Assembly: GCA_002989075.1 (NCBI GenBank)
Contig: PSQN01000011.1
Span: forward strand, 872,059-936,058
Source of the DNA: Arthonia radiata
Lineage: Eukaryota > Ascomycota > Arthoniomycetes > Arthoniales > Arthoniaceae
Length of the DNA: 64,000 nt
Reading direction: 5' to 3'
Positions 33,166 to 43,558 of the stretch are shown in pieces (positions within the stretch are counted from its first letter, which is position 1; the number at the start of each line of letters is the position of its first letter). The notes under the pieces are model-generated. The model was not told where the DNA came from. It did not search any database and saw only the letters and a list, made by a program, of their open reading frames with translations. The translations under genes and the position numbers were made by a program.

Positions 33166-34693
33166 ATGTCCGAGAATCCAATCTTTGTTGCAACGCATCC
33201 ACGTGCAGTCTCGACCGCTTTCGAACGGGTTCGGCCATCTGTTCCAGCACTATCTGATGAGAAGACGCATCTGACTCCACACGCAGGTTTTCATGACCCG
33301 CAGAGAGACGATACAATGCATTCACGAGCCATTCGGAGACGCCTACTATTACGGTCCGGAGCGCCTGGCTGTTCGTTACATGGACAATGAAGCTGCTAGG
33401 AAGGAGAGCGGCTTCTCGACCTCGACCTTCAAGACGATCATGGACACAATCAACAGAGAGAATCATCAGGTGTGATTGTTCTCCTTGTGTTCCAATTGCG
33501 CCTACGTGTCATGCCCTCTTGTCACATTGATCCATCTCGTCCAGCTCACTCTAAGCCCTACGCGACTTGAGAAGAAGGATGGAGAAGGCCACGAAAGGTG
33601 GGACATGTGTTACTTCATTCACTCACTTTGAGACTGAAAAGCGCACACACGAACGCTGCGTGCATAGCGACGCATCGGATAGAGACGATGATCCATGCCA
33701 TGTATGAGCTGCGCGGACTGAGATATGGGCTGACCATTTCGCAGGAAAAACGTGCCTTGATTAAAGATATGGCTCAATATTTCATACCGCCAAATCAGAA
33801 ACCAGTCTCGATCGCTCCATCTCTGGCGTTTCCACGCCGTGGCATTGGCACAAACGAAACGACTCAGGGTCCAGCGCGAACACGCCGCCGAAATAGCCTC
33901 AAGACCCAGGCTGAAGTGTTCGGCGGTGTCGACCCACCTCCAGGCGCTCCTTACGCAACATACGTGGAGCCAGGGAACCCAACAGTCATGCCGTTGGACC
34001 TTCTGGAGCAGTTTCACTTCGCCTTCTTGATTCGTCACCCGAAGGCGGGAATACCAAGCTATTATCGTTGCTGCATCCCACCATTAGATGCCATCACCGG
34101 CTTCCATGGCTTTCGTAGTGACGAAGCTGGTTATCTTGAGCTTCGCCAGCTCTTCGAATTTCTCCGCAGCCGCCGTTTGATTGGCCCAGAGATAGCGGGT
34201 AATCATATTGAAAACAGTGGCAGGGAAAATGCCACAACCAACGGCGTCGCGCAGGATGAGGCGCATTCGAACGCTGTTCAGATCTGCGTCATTGATGCAG
34301 ACGACTTGCTCGATGACCCAGAGGCAGTGATCAAGACCTTTTGCCACAGCGTCGGTATTGATTACAACCCGGAGATGCTCAATTGGGACTCACAGACGGA
34401 GGAAGACTACGCGTCCAAAGCTTTTGAGAAATGGAAGGGGTTCCATGACGATGCCATCCACTCCCGAGACCTGAAACCTCGCGGTCAGGTAAGCTGTCCC
34501 TAGCAAACGCATTCTGCCCCAGGTAGATAAGCGTGACTGACCGTCCTCGCAGAGACGCATCACCTCCATCGAGGAGGACTACGCCAAATGGACTGAGAAA
34601 TATGGCCAGGAAGGCGCCAATGTCATCCGCAAAGCAGTTGACGAGAACGTCGAGCACTACGAATATCTCAAGCAGTTCGCCATCAAGGTCTAA
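33166..34693 (+). CDS. Sulfotransferase-like P-loop protein
   Basis: Four exons (33166-33228, 33287-33469, 33745-34488, 34553-34693), all phase 0, encode 376 aa. The N-terminus, PIFVATHPRAVSTAFERVFMTRR, is the modified P-loop of fungal sulfotransferase-fold proteins, followed by CIHEPFGDAYYYGPERL, RALIKDMAQY, HFAFLIRHPKAGIPSYYRC and VIDADDLLDDPEAVIKTFC. Family members are often annotated only as P-loop NTPase or sulfotransferase domain proteins; the substrate is unknown. The second intron is 275 nt, long for this genome. The third part of the frame is open upstream to 33598, so the acceptor at 33744 was chosen because EKRALIKDMAQY is the conserved restart. Confidence 0.82.
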
Positions 34694-34774
34694 CCTCGAT
34701 CAGCCATCCCGTAATTTGACGGCCGCTTCAATTGCCACTTCTCGTCCCTCAATCAGCAATCTCTTACGAATGTA

Positions 34775-35590
34775 TCAGCCAAGTTGACCAGTTAAACCTG
34801 CTCCAAAGCCTTTCTTCGCCGAGCTACTCGCTCCAGCCTTTTTCATTGGGTTCTCGCGCTCCCACCTTTCGTCGTCTTCCCATCGTTGCACAGCGGAATC
34901 AACATCTTCTTTGGCGTCTCGCAGATATATCTCCGCTACACCGTAGTCGGAGCATTTTGTGCGCGTCATGAAGCGGCGAAGTTGCGCCTTCCGTTGCCGC
35001 TCATCCTCGCTCTCGACAGGTTCAGCAGACAATGAAAGACCTTGATAGTGTGATGCGGGTATCGATATTTCATGGCGGGCCGACAAGAGATGGTCGCTGT
35101 ATAGATTGTTATGCGATCGCAACGCCTGTAAAGGGACGCTATATGCCAGGGATATTGATGCCATCGTGTCGCTCGGTCGCAAGTAATGTAGGGTATCTTC
35201 GCCGCCGGTGCTTTCTCCAGTCCGGTATCCCCCAGTAGCTCCGCTTGTAATGGTGCTCTCACTGTACGTGGGTGGCAGTTCGTCTCCTGTGCGGTTGGCG
35301 TCCATCTCGCGCCGTGTCTTCATGTCATCCAGGCGTTTGCGCTCCTTTCCATGCGTCTCTGCCTCTTCATATCCCGGTGGGTCTCGCAGACCTTGAGGCA
35401 GACTTGAAGGTGCACTGCTGATTTGGCAAAAAGGGCAGTAAGACTGAAATCGAGGGTTCTTTGAATGGCACGCGCCGCATATCGTGCGGTCGCAGCAAGG
35501 TGTCTGGCGGGGCGGACGGATCTTCTGCTCGGCGAGGTTGTCGGCAATGGATTGAGCGCATGTTGCGCAAGAGGTAGTTGTGTCTGTCAT
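34775..35590 (-). CDS. Zinc-finger and LysM-domain protein
   Basis: Intronless, 271 aa. The N-terminus has paired cysteines (CATC, CC, CGAC, CPFC) fitting a small zinc-binding RING-like or zinc-ribbon unit in residues 8-56. A PPTY motif near 105, able to bind WW domains, is followed by a LysM repeat at about 133-182 (HYLRPSDTMASISLAYSVPLQALRSHN). There is no signal peptide, so this is an intracellular LysM protein, unlike secreted chitin-binding LysM effectors. The C-terminal part (AQLRRFMTRTKCSDYGVAEIYL; DVDSAVQRWEDDERWE) is a helical segment seen in fungal relatives. It converges on the sulfotransferase-like gene, 81 bp between stops. Confidence 0.82.
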   Translation of the reverse strand: MTDTTTSCATCAQSIADNLAEQKIRPPRQTPCCDRTICGACHSKNPRFQSYCPFCQISSAPSSLPQGLRDPPGYEEAETHGKERKRLDDMKTRREMDANRTGDELPPTYSESTITSGATGGYRTGESTGGEDTLHYLRPSDTMASISLAYSVPLQALRSHNNLYSDHLLSARHEISIPASHYQGLSLSAEPVESEDERQRKAQLRRFMTRTKCSDYGVAEIYLRDAKEDVDSAVQRWEDDERWERENPMKKAGASSSAKKGFGAGLTGQLG

Positions 35591-36117
35591 GTTCGCGGAG
35601 ATCGCAAGACAGATGTGGGACGCTGCAAGGACGAGATGTTAATTGGAACCTCCACTTCATCCCACCGCTTCCAGTACGTCACTGGCCAGAGAGTCCGATA
35701 TATCCGAAGGGCGATGTGGCCTGTGCGCAGAGAATTTCTGCTTACCTAAGCCCACTACTACAAGACCAAGATCACAACAGCGTCGAACTCTACGCCTTAC
35801 AAGAACTCCATCACTGCCATAATAGTTCACGAAGAGGTATGTTTGTAGATTCAAAGTCAATTGTCGTGCTACCAAGCGTAATGAGATTCCGCACCTGCCG
35901 CGGTAGCCACGAGCAGCGACCACCGCAGCGATGCGACCGTTGATTCGACCATTGACTAACGAAAGGCGCCCCGTCGCCGTGTGTTGTAGATACCTCAAGC
36001 CGAGCATAGCATCGCCTTGAGAATCTCTCGTCCTCCCGTTCAGTCTCCACACCCCTGCAGGAAGCTAGACCACCTCCCAGCCAAGCGACACGCAATTGAG
36101 GCAGCACACCCGCCAAC
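35591..36117. promoter_or_regulatory. Divergent region between the LysM-domain gene and RPS22
   Basis: These 527 bp lie between start codons on opposite strands and presumably hold both promoters. No additional gene is seen. Confidence 0.4.
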
Positions 36118-36875
36118 ATGGTCCGCACGTCCGTTCTCAACGATGCGCTCAAATCAATCAACAACGCTGAAAAGGCTGGCAAGCGCCAATGCATGGTGCG
36201 GCCGAGCTCAAAAGTCATCGTCAAGTTCCTTCAAGTGATGCAGAAGCACGGTGAGTTCGCTCTCATTGGGTCTTGTCGTCGGAAAAGGGGCTCGCTACGG
36301 AAGCAAGACATCCAGATATTTCTCAGCTCTCTACTCAAAGACAAACACCAACCTTGTGCAACCTCACAAGCACAACCGGGTTGATAACTAGGCGCCGGCT
36401 CTCCCGTCCATTGCGACAATCCCATGGCCTGGGGCCTTTTAAGCTCTCGGAAGATTGAAACACGACGCAGAATCTTACACGTTCGCCGAAGCTTCAATGA
36501 GGCTGATCGTTTATTTCTTCGCTACATGCTGATTTTGTGTTCAACAGGTTACATTGGCGAGTTCGAAGAAGTCGACGACCACCGTAATGGCAAAATCGTC
36601 ATCCAGCTGAATGGCCGGTAAGCCTCCGATCTCCCCTTTGAATCCGCCCGAGATATTAGAGCTACTGACTGACGCATGCACATAGGCTCAATAAAACGGG
36701 TGTCATCTCCCCTCGGTACAACGTGCAGCTGCGAGACGTAGAGAAATGGGTCGTGAACCTATTGCCATCCCGTCAATTCGGATACATCGTGCTCACAACC
36801 TCGGCGGGTATCATGGATCATGAGGAGGCGAGGAGAAAGCATGTCGCGGGTAAGATTCTGGGCTTCTTCTATTGA
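36118..36875 (+). CDS. RPS22: 40S ribosomal protein S22 (uS8)
   Basis: Three exons (36118-36250, 36548-36617, 36686-36875) encode 130 aa, exactly the length of eukaryotic uS8. It begins [24 protein letters not shown] and ends [16 protein letters not shown], both strongly conserved. uS8 binds the central domain of 18S rRNA. The first intron is 297 nt, five times the typical size here, while the second is 68 nt. Splicing is required to join KH to [13 protein letters not shown]. Confidence 0.97.
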
Positions 36876-37281
36876 AACCGCACGTCGTTGAGCGAGAATT
36901 GCAAAAGCTAGCCCGTGCCCGGCCTACCACAAAGCCTCTCATAGAGAGCTTCAGCAGCATTGTTGTCGTTGCTGGAAGCGCAATATGATGGTCGCGGCGC
37001 AAAGTTCATGCTGCGGGTTCCCTTATGCAGACTGGGGCAGCTGCTATTATGTAAGGTGGCTACAAAGAAGCGGTGTCTGCCATGTCATCTTATGTTTTTC
37101 GTTGTCAAAGTGGGGCTGCTTTGAGGTGCACGTGTTTTGATGACGATTTTCAGACCGCGTTTGTTTTCACGCGTCGGTTGCCCCGACACCGCTCTTCTCT
37201 TTCCTATCATCTTCCCCAACTTCCTCATACCCAAAGCCCAGCGTCAACTTCTTCTTGCCACACGGACTCGCGGCACCCATC
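36876..37281. other. Intergenic region between RPS22 and an unknown gene
   Basis: These 406 bp show no gene. A pyrimidine-rich stretch at about 37190-37225 lies upstream of the next ATG. Confidence 0.4.
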
Positions 37282-38148
37282 ATGTCCGAGAAGCTAAAGT
37301 TCAAGGCTTTTACCATCGATGAGCTCAAAGAACTCAAGAATTGGCCATTCAAGTCCTTTCCCCCTTCCACCCCAACTACTCCTGTGCAGGAAAACGTCAA
37401 ACCTGTGGAAGTTGAGGTGAGATCCCCATGAAACTCACCCCAGTCTGGTCACTCACCTGCTTAAATTTTCACGCAGACTCCCAGTGCACCGACCAAGTCG
37501 CCGGGCGCACGCAAGCCTGCGCTCACCATCGAACAACTCACCGCCGGCAAGAAATGGGCTCACGCCTACCCTTCAAACACTGAATCCAACGACGAACAGG
37601 CCTTTGGTGCCAACGCCATTGCTTCAGGGCCGCAAGCTGCCAGTGCCGTCGTTGATGTCGCGACCAAGTCTGCTACGGACATGTCCGAAGATGTCGCTGT
37701 CAACGGGTCATTCGAAATTCCGCGCCCTAATCACTCGGATGACGGCCCTGCCGCCCGTACCAATGGAGCCCTCACTGAACCCGTCTCGCCCAAGTATGGC
37801 AAGAAGGACCTGGAGCAGCTCCGCGAGAACGCCATCGACCCGATCGAGGATCTCAAGGCCAAGGTGGACACGCTGTAAGTTTGGAGGGTTCGCAGATCAC
37901 CTGTGTGTAACATGCTAACGGCTACAAGCATGACGGTAGGTAAGAAGACTCCTCCATCTGCCAAAACGTGCCAGTTCCAGGGAGATGCCCCCTCTTCGGA
38001 GCAGGTACTCCAGGCTCTGCAGATGATCACCAACGCAACCTCACCCGGTGCCAGTGGAGCGACGGAAGCTGCCACCGCCAGGGAGCAGACGGCTCTAGTC
38101 AAGACGTACCAATTCACGAAGAAGGCGTATGGTATCTGGAAGGACTAG
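37282..38148 (+). CDS. Unrecognised 250-aa hydrophilic protein
   Basis: Three exons (37282-37416, 37477-37874, 37929-38148) join in phase to 250 aa. I do not recognise the family. It opens MSEKLKFKAFTIDELKELKNWPFKSFPPSTP, is Pro/Ala/Ser-rich in the middle, and has two charged helical segments, YGKKDLEQLRENAIDPIEDLKAKVD and EQTALVKTYQFTKKAYGIWKD. There is no signal peptide or transmembrane helix, suggesting an intracellular, partly disordered protein. The acceptor at 37928 (ctaacggctacaag) was chosen because it keeps the frame open to the stop. A second possible donor at 37939 would remove a short piece, so the third exon boundary is less certain. Confidence 0.6.
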
Positions 38149-39065
38149 CAAATGAGCATGGCTGAGGGCTTTCACACTGCCGGCCTTCACACTACCGGCG
38201 TATCGGCCCGGGCAAGGTAAAAGAAGTCATCAATTACGGCGTGTTGGCGTCTGTGGGGAACAAGTTTGATGAGTCGTGACAGCTGTAGCGAGGTATCGTT
38301 CGACTAGTGTTGGACGTCATGATCCTGAATTCGAGCAGTACGCATCATATACGACTTTGGCTTTCTAATGATATATTTCAAACATGCTGGGGCAACTGAC
38401 GCCCAATATCACCTCAACCCGCAGAGATCTAATAGTCTCTCACCCCAACCTAGGTTTCGCTGATACCTAATCATTAGCCGCAGCTCGAACTGGTCGCAGA
38501 CAATGCTAGAAAAAGGCCGACACCAACCTGCAGAGCCATAGCAAAGGTCAACAAGACATAGACCCGCTTCAAGTTCGCCAGCGCGGGCGTTGATAATCTC
38601 CTGAAGGCACCGCACGTATCGGCGAGCAACCATCCCCTGATCCCGCTGTTCTTCAATTGCCACTCGCTACCCGCGGCAAGCCTGTTTCTGAACAACCGCC
38701 TGCGAAATTTGTAATTCATCCGAGAGTTGGAATGAGGACAAAGGACCCACTTCGCGGTCCAAGTATCCTATCTGATGAAGAGCAGTCAAGAGGTTGGTGT
38801 AGTGGATACGGATGATCGACGCCAAGGCCGTCCAATGTCACCACGATCGCTTCAGCTGAAGTAACATCCATCCTACGTTCTCGTCCAACCATATCAAGCA
38901 CATGCAAAGCGTGCCTGCAGCTTAATGGCGTCCTCTGATAGTGTAATGGATCCCTTGCTGCATTCAAAGGCGACTATGAATGCTATTAAAGATGTGCCCA
39001 GGATTGGCTCACAAGAGCGTAATGCACATCGTGCCCAGCGTCCACCCTGAAAAGCACATTTCAGT
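38149..39065. other. Intergenic region of 0.9 kb, no gene seen
   Basis: This contains the 3' flank of the unknown gene and the promoter of the RNase T2 gene. Minus-strand frames of up to 88 codons have no support. Confidence 0.45.
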
Positions 39066-40007
39066 ATGCACAGCATCATGATGACCCTGTTGACTCTGGC
39101 TATGGCCAGCAGCCTTGCTCCGGCTTTCGTAAGCGCAGGATGTCCAGCAACATGCAGCAACGATAGCCTCCAACTCTCCTGTCAAAACTCCTCGACAGTT
39201 GAAGACGCATGCTGCTTCAACGCGCCTGGCGGAGCCCTGCTACAGACTCAATTCTGGGATTACGATCCTTCAACTGGACCGACTGACGCCTGGACAGTGC
39301 ACGGTCTTTGGTTAGCAACTCGCTCAACGCGTATCTGCTTTTTAGATACTGACATTCGACCTAGGCCAGACAACTGCGACGGTACCTACGAATCCAACTG
39401 CGACGCCGCTCGCGAGTACAACAACATCACCCAGATTTTCCAGTCCTTCGGCCAGCAAGACGTCCTCTCCTACATGCAGACCTACTGGAAGGATTATCAA
39501 GGCGAAGACGAGAGCTTCTGGGAGCACGAGTGGGGAAAGCATGGCACCTGCATCTCTACGCTCGAGCCTACATGCTATGAAGACTACACGCCTCAGGAGG
39601 AAGTCGTCGACTTCTTCATTCGCACGGTGAATTTGTACCAGAGCCTTGACACCTACAAGTTCCTCGAGGACGCCGGTATCATCCCCAGCAACACGGAGAA
39701 CTACACGCTCAAGGCTGTGCAGGATGCCCTTTCGGACGCACCCGGAAGAGAAGGTACGCAAGCGTATGTTGACTGTGATAACTCCGGTGCGATCAACCAG
39801 GCTTGGTACTATTTCAACGTGAAGGGCTCGGTGCAGACGGGTGACTTTGTCCCTGTGGACATCGTCGGCAGCTCGAAGACGTCGTGCCCGGATAGCGTGG
39901 TGTATCCGCCCAAGGGTCACTCGTCGCCGCCGTCCACACCGGCGAGCAGCTCTGCTGAGCCGACTGCTACACTTGACGGCACTTGCAGATTGAGCAGCAA
40001 GAAGTGA
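39066..40007 (+). CDS. Secreted ribonuclease T2
   Basis: Two exons (39066-39310, 39365-40007) encode 295 aa. A signal peptide is visible in residues 1-24. The two conserved active-site segments are intact: WTVHGLWP (His79; its final Pro comes from exon 2) and FWEHEWGKHGTC (His136, Glu137, His141). Cysteines match the family disulfide pattern. RNase T2 enzymes cut RNA 3' of all bases through a 2',3'-cyclic intermediate in the vacuole or outside the cell. The 54-nt intron has no stop and is a multiple of three, so an unspliced reading would insert 18 residues right inside the first active-site segment. The C-terminus has a Ser/Pro-rich tail. Confidence 0.93.
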   Translation: MHSIMMTLLTLAMASSLAPAFVSAGCPATCSNDSLQLSCQNSSTVEDACCFNAPGGALLQTQFWDYDPSTGPTDAWTVHGLWLATRSTRICFLDTDIRPRPDNCDGTYESNCDAAREYNNITQIFQSFGQQDVLSYMQTYWKDYQGEDESFWEHEWGKHGTCISTLEPTCYEDYTPQEEVVDFFIRTVNLYQSLDTYKFLEDAGIIPSNTENYTLKAVQDALSDAPGREGTQAYVDCDNSGAINQAWYYFNVKGSVQTGDFVPVDIVGSSKTSCPDSVVYPPKGHSSPPSTPASSSAEPTATLDGTCRLSSKK

Positions 40008-40346
40008 GCGGGGAATGACACTAGACACCTTACTGATTACATGTGAATACTTGAGGCTCACCATACTTCTCACTGCACATCTTGGCAATTGTTCTTTCGT
40101 TTTAGATTGACCCTTGCATCAGATGTTGATACAGCTTGTTGATACAGCTCCAAACGCTGCTTCGCACTGACAATTTGGAGACACAGTATCCAAGTTGTTT
40201 TGATTTCGTTCGAGCAATAGTAGGGTACACTCAAGACTCATTCTATACACATCATGATTTCCGTTCAAGAAGGGAAGGCGTTACGCCTCGTCGCGTGACA
40301 ATCGTAGTTCAGGTATTGCAATCTGGCAGTGCTTCTGTGACCTAGC
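40008..40346. other. Convergent 3' intergenic region
   Basis: These 339 bp lie between the RNase T2 stop and the stop of the Thr/Gly-rich gene on the other strand. No gene is seen. Confidence 0.45.
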
Positions 40347-41287
40347 TCAATATCTTGGTCCCGTTGTGCTCGTTGGACCGGTATTGCTGGGTGTTCCCGT
40401 GGGAGCGACGTGGGCACCTGTCGTGCCTGGCACACCTGTGGTGGTATGCGTCCCTGGAGCAGAGTCATGCATAGCCGTGGTGTTGCCTTGCGTTTCTGGC
40501 ACTCCTGTGGTAGTGTGCGTCGCCGGGGCAGAGCCGTGAACGCCCATGGCATGGCCCTGCGTGCCTGCCATACCTGGTGCGCTGGGATTTGTGGTAGTGC
40601 TGGACGCTCCTGAAGGGCTGATCGCATTCAGTCCAGTCCCGCCTGTCCCAGTCGTCGTTCTTGTAGCAGTTGTTTCGCGCGGCGCATTGCGATCGTTCCA
40701 AGCTTGCTTCGCCTTGCCAAACAGCGCCTGCGCATCAGAGCTGAATCCTGCTCTCCCACCTGCGCTCGTCGTCCCCGTGTGCTCACCGGTACCGGTGAGG
40801 CGCTCGCCGACACGGTCGCCGGCTCCGTATCCGCTGTGGCTGCCCAGACCGCTTGTTCCGGTACCGCGAGCGGGACCGTCAATGATCTCGTGGCCTTGTT
40901 CGTTGTACCGCTTGGGTACCTGCTCAGCTGTGGCGGTGTTACCCAACCCAGCAGCGTGCGCGTGGTCGGTATGCCCAGTACGATGCTGGCTGGAGACACC
41001 CCGATCTGCATCGCGGGCGGCGGATGGTTGGATAGCGTTATCGGCGAAAGAGTTGACGCCTTGGCGGAATTGTTCGGATTGGCGCTGCCAGACGTGAGCT
41101 ATTGTTGAGCATTGGCGGGCGCAGAGCAAAAGACACTCACCACACCCTCCTTCATGTAGGCCATGGCTTTGTTTCCAAAGCTGCCACCTTTTTGAGCGCC
41201 GGCATTGCCATCGGCTGCGAAGCCGTCTGTGGTTGCGGTGCTGGCGTGAGTGCGAGATGTCTCCACGTTAGGATTGGTAGCAGGCAT
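40347..41287 (-). CDS. Thr/Gly/Ala-rich hydrophilic protein with repeated tail
   Basis: Two exons (41287-41141, 41084-40347) joined in phase 0 encode 294 aa. The intron (56 nt) has a gtgagt donor and tggcag acceptor and rebuilds KEGVRQSEQFRQGVNSFADNA. The N-terminal third is a polar, helical region with DAGRG-like turns; the C-terminal half is low complexity with imperfect repeats such as APATHTTTGVPETQG and APGTHTTTGVPGTTG. There is no signal peptide, transmembrane helix or known domain. The composition resembles hydrophilin-type stress proteins, but that is only an impression. Confidence 0.65.
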
Positions 41288-41734
41288 GATGGGCTATCTT
41301 CCGATAAAACTGAGGATGTACAAGCGCGCTGCGAGGGGAACCTGACTCCTGGGGTGCAAGAGGCACTTAGAAAGCTGCTGCGAGCGTTGTAAGCCAGATT
41401 TATGGCCCAGATGAATCCGTGGGAGCTTGAACTCAAACGCTGAAGTGATGCAATTTGAACGTCATTTGGGGGCGATGGATCGTGCCGTGAAGCTTTGATT
41501 ATAGCCGACCCAAGCGCGCGGCGCCAGCGTGAAAAGATGACAGCAGTTACGGACTGGACCACTCCATTATTTCAACGGAAAGAAATATTCAGAGTGAGCT
41601 CGAAGAATGTGGAGTAAGGGACGCGTGTCCTGTTACCGTAGCAATCTTCCGATCCGTCGACGGTCTAAATCGCCAGAAAAGCTTCATTCGAGATAGACAA
41701 TGACCTCGTGACCTCGTCCTCAAAACCCTCATCA
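41288..41734. other. Intergenic region, no gene seen
   Basis: These 447 bp are the upstream flank of the Thr/Gly-rich gene and the 3' flank of the Pex22-like gene. Confidence 0.4.
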
Positions 41735-43243
41735 TCATTGCCCTTCGACCCTCTTTTCCCAATCCTCCCCCAGCTTCATGCCCTCCACAACTTCGACGCC
41801 CTTGCCGAGGCCAACAATCTTATCGTCCTGCCACCACTTCTTGCTCCCCTGCCTCATCTCACCCTCATCCTCGGCCTCTGTTTCTGTGTCGACTAACCCA
41901 GCGCCTTCGGCTCCAACTACAACCACGCACTGACCCACCCACCCTTCAACATCCTTCACGATCTGGCCACGGTCTCCACAAAGGAATTCTTGAATGTAGA
42001 CAAGCGAAGGAGCAAGGTGCTTGAGCATGTGTACGTGGCCCGCTGGAGTCGTGAACGGGAGAATGTGCGTCGGCTGCGACACCAATGTGGCAGCTTGTGT
42101 TGCTAGAGCGTTGTATAGCGCTGGACTGGAGCTGTTTGTGTAGCTGCTGATGATCTGACCTTCCGAGTCGTCACGATCGTCTGTATCTTCCAGTGTGATA
42201 GGCGGCTTCTGCTCTAGATCGGAAGAATCCCGTAGATTATCACTAAGCTTGTCGTATGAGCCTGTCGAGGTCCTTCTGGACTTTGAATGTCCGCGGTTGG
42301 CGTCTGCGGAGGGTTGTGCCGTGGACAACGGGTGCTTCTCGAGATGCGGTGCGTGTATCAGAACAAGTAGCTGAATGTTTTCTGAAGTAACGTGTCCAAT
42401 AAGGTGGGAAAGAAGAGATGCATGCTCGATGTTGTATGACACGTCGGCATCTTCGTAATCTGGATTACTAGACTCAGCAGAAACCACAATTGCTATCATT
42501 CGTGGGCGTCTCCCTTTGCTCTGAGTTTTGCTACTCCGTCCACTTGTTGAGCTGGGTCCTCTTGCAACCATAGCACCGCCGGCAGCCGCTGCAGCGCCAA
42601 TAGCGCCAATATCTCGCTTGCTATCATCTGTCCGCTCTCGGCTTGCAGCCTCTTCACTCCATCTTTCATGGTCACCGAAATCGTCAGCACGCTCTTCATC
42701 GCCGCCTTCAGCAATGCTGTTTAGACCTTTGCCAACGGCTGCTATGCCAGCGTTTAGTGTCGATCTTGCGCCGCTCATGAGCTGCTGCGGACTTGGCGTG
42801 CGGCCCAACGCTCCTCGCATTTGTGCCATAATTCCATCGCTACCTTCATTCCCTGGACCTACGCCGCGAGAATCGGCACCCGGCTCGCCCGAATGCGTGG
42901 CATAATAGCTCGCTGCGGCTCCAGCTCCCTCTGCGCCGCTCACAGTTGAATCCTCCGAGGGGATACCGGCTCGACCATGCTCCTGCTGCCACTTTCGCTT
43001 CTCCTCTTCAACGCGCTGCGCATCATAGTCGTCGTGCTCGTACTCTTGCTCATAGGCGTATTCGTCCTCCTCGTCGCCGTTCTTGTTCCGCTCGTTCCAC
43101 ACCCAAGCCCCGACAGCGGCGGTCGCCGCAGTGACTGTGATTAGGAGAGGTACCCAATAGCCGAGAGCAGAGCGTGAGCTAGAACTGCTTGTGAGAATGC
43201 GACGGTTGCTGCGCGTGTCATACCTGTCGTAGTTGAAGGACAT
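41735..43243 (-). CDS. Pex22-like membrane-anchored protein
   Basis: Intronless, 502 aa from the ATG of MSFNYDRYD; an ATG three codons upstream (43252) is also possible. One transmembrane helix lies near 27-49 (ALGYWVPLLITVTAATAAVGAWVW), followed by an acidic stretch, a long low-complexity linker, and a C-terminal Rossmann-like domain starting RPRMIAIVVSAES and including HILPFTTPAGHVHMLKHLAP and CVVVVGAEGAG. This layout (N-terminal anchor, cytosolic domain) matches the fungal peroxin-22-like proteins, which hold the ubiquitin-conjugating enzyme Pex4 at the peroxisome for receptor recycling. The assignment rests on layout and partial resemblance, so it is moderate. Confidence 0.6.
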   Translation of the reverse strand: MSFNYDRYDTRSNRRILTSSSSSRSALGYWVPLLITVTAATAAVGAWVWNERNKNGDEEDEYAYEQEYEHDDYDAQRVEEEKRKWQQEHGRAGIPSEDSTVSGAEGAGAAASYYATHSGEPGADSRGVGPGNEGSDGIMAQMRGALGRTPSPQQLMSGARSTLNAGIAAVGKGLNSIAEGGDEERADDFGDHERWSEEAASRERTDDSKRDIGAIGAAAAAGGAMVARGPSSTSGRSSKTQSKGRRPRMIAIVVSAESSNPDYEDADVSYNIEHASLLSHLIGHVTSENIQLLVLIHAPHLEKHPLSTAQPSADANRGHSKSRRTSTGSYDKLSDNLRDSSDLEQKPPITLEDTDDRDDSEGQIISSYTNSSSPALYNALATQAATLVSQPTHILPFTTPAGHVHMLKHLAPSLVYIQEFLCGDRGQIVKDVEGWVGQCVVVVGAEGAGLVDTETEAEDEGEMRQGSKKWWQDDKIVGLGKGVEVVEGMKLGEDWEKRVEGQ

Positions 43244-43558
43244 GCCGAGCAACGCAAGGGTAGGTGCTCAGGCCATGAAAAGCAATACAGGTGGGGCGTG
43301 ATTGTGGAGCAGACGAACGGTGTGAACAACAGGAGAGAGGAAGAAAGCGGGAAGCTGGTTCAAGCGTGGCTGGTGAAGTTAATGTATAAAGCTGGAGGCT
43401 GGACGAGACGAAGATCAGCCGCTATCGATACGCGGCGTAAACAAACGGCCCAAGCTTTCCGAGATTTCCATGTGTCACACGCGTGATTCACTGCTCGTAA
43501 TCCTGCGTCCGGCACACCTTTTGCGCATCGTCTCAAAAGACTTAGAACGCTCCTCAGT
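43244..43558. promoter_or_regulatory. Divergent promoter region of the Pex22-like gene and GCD1
   Basis: These 315 bp lie between two start codons on opposite strands. No distinct element was identified. Confidence 0.4.

Noticed and set aside
39342-40088. 248-codon minus-strand frame across the RNase T2 gene
   Set aside because: A shadow of the real gene, whose active-site motifs are on the plus strand.
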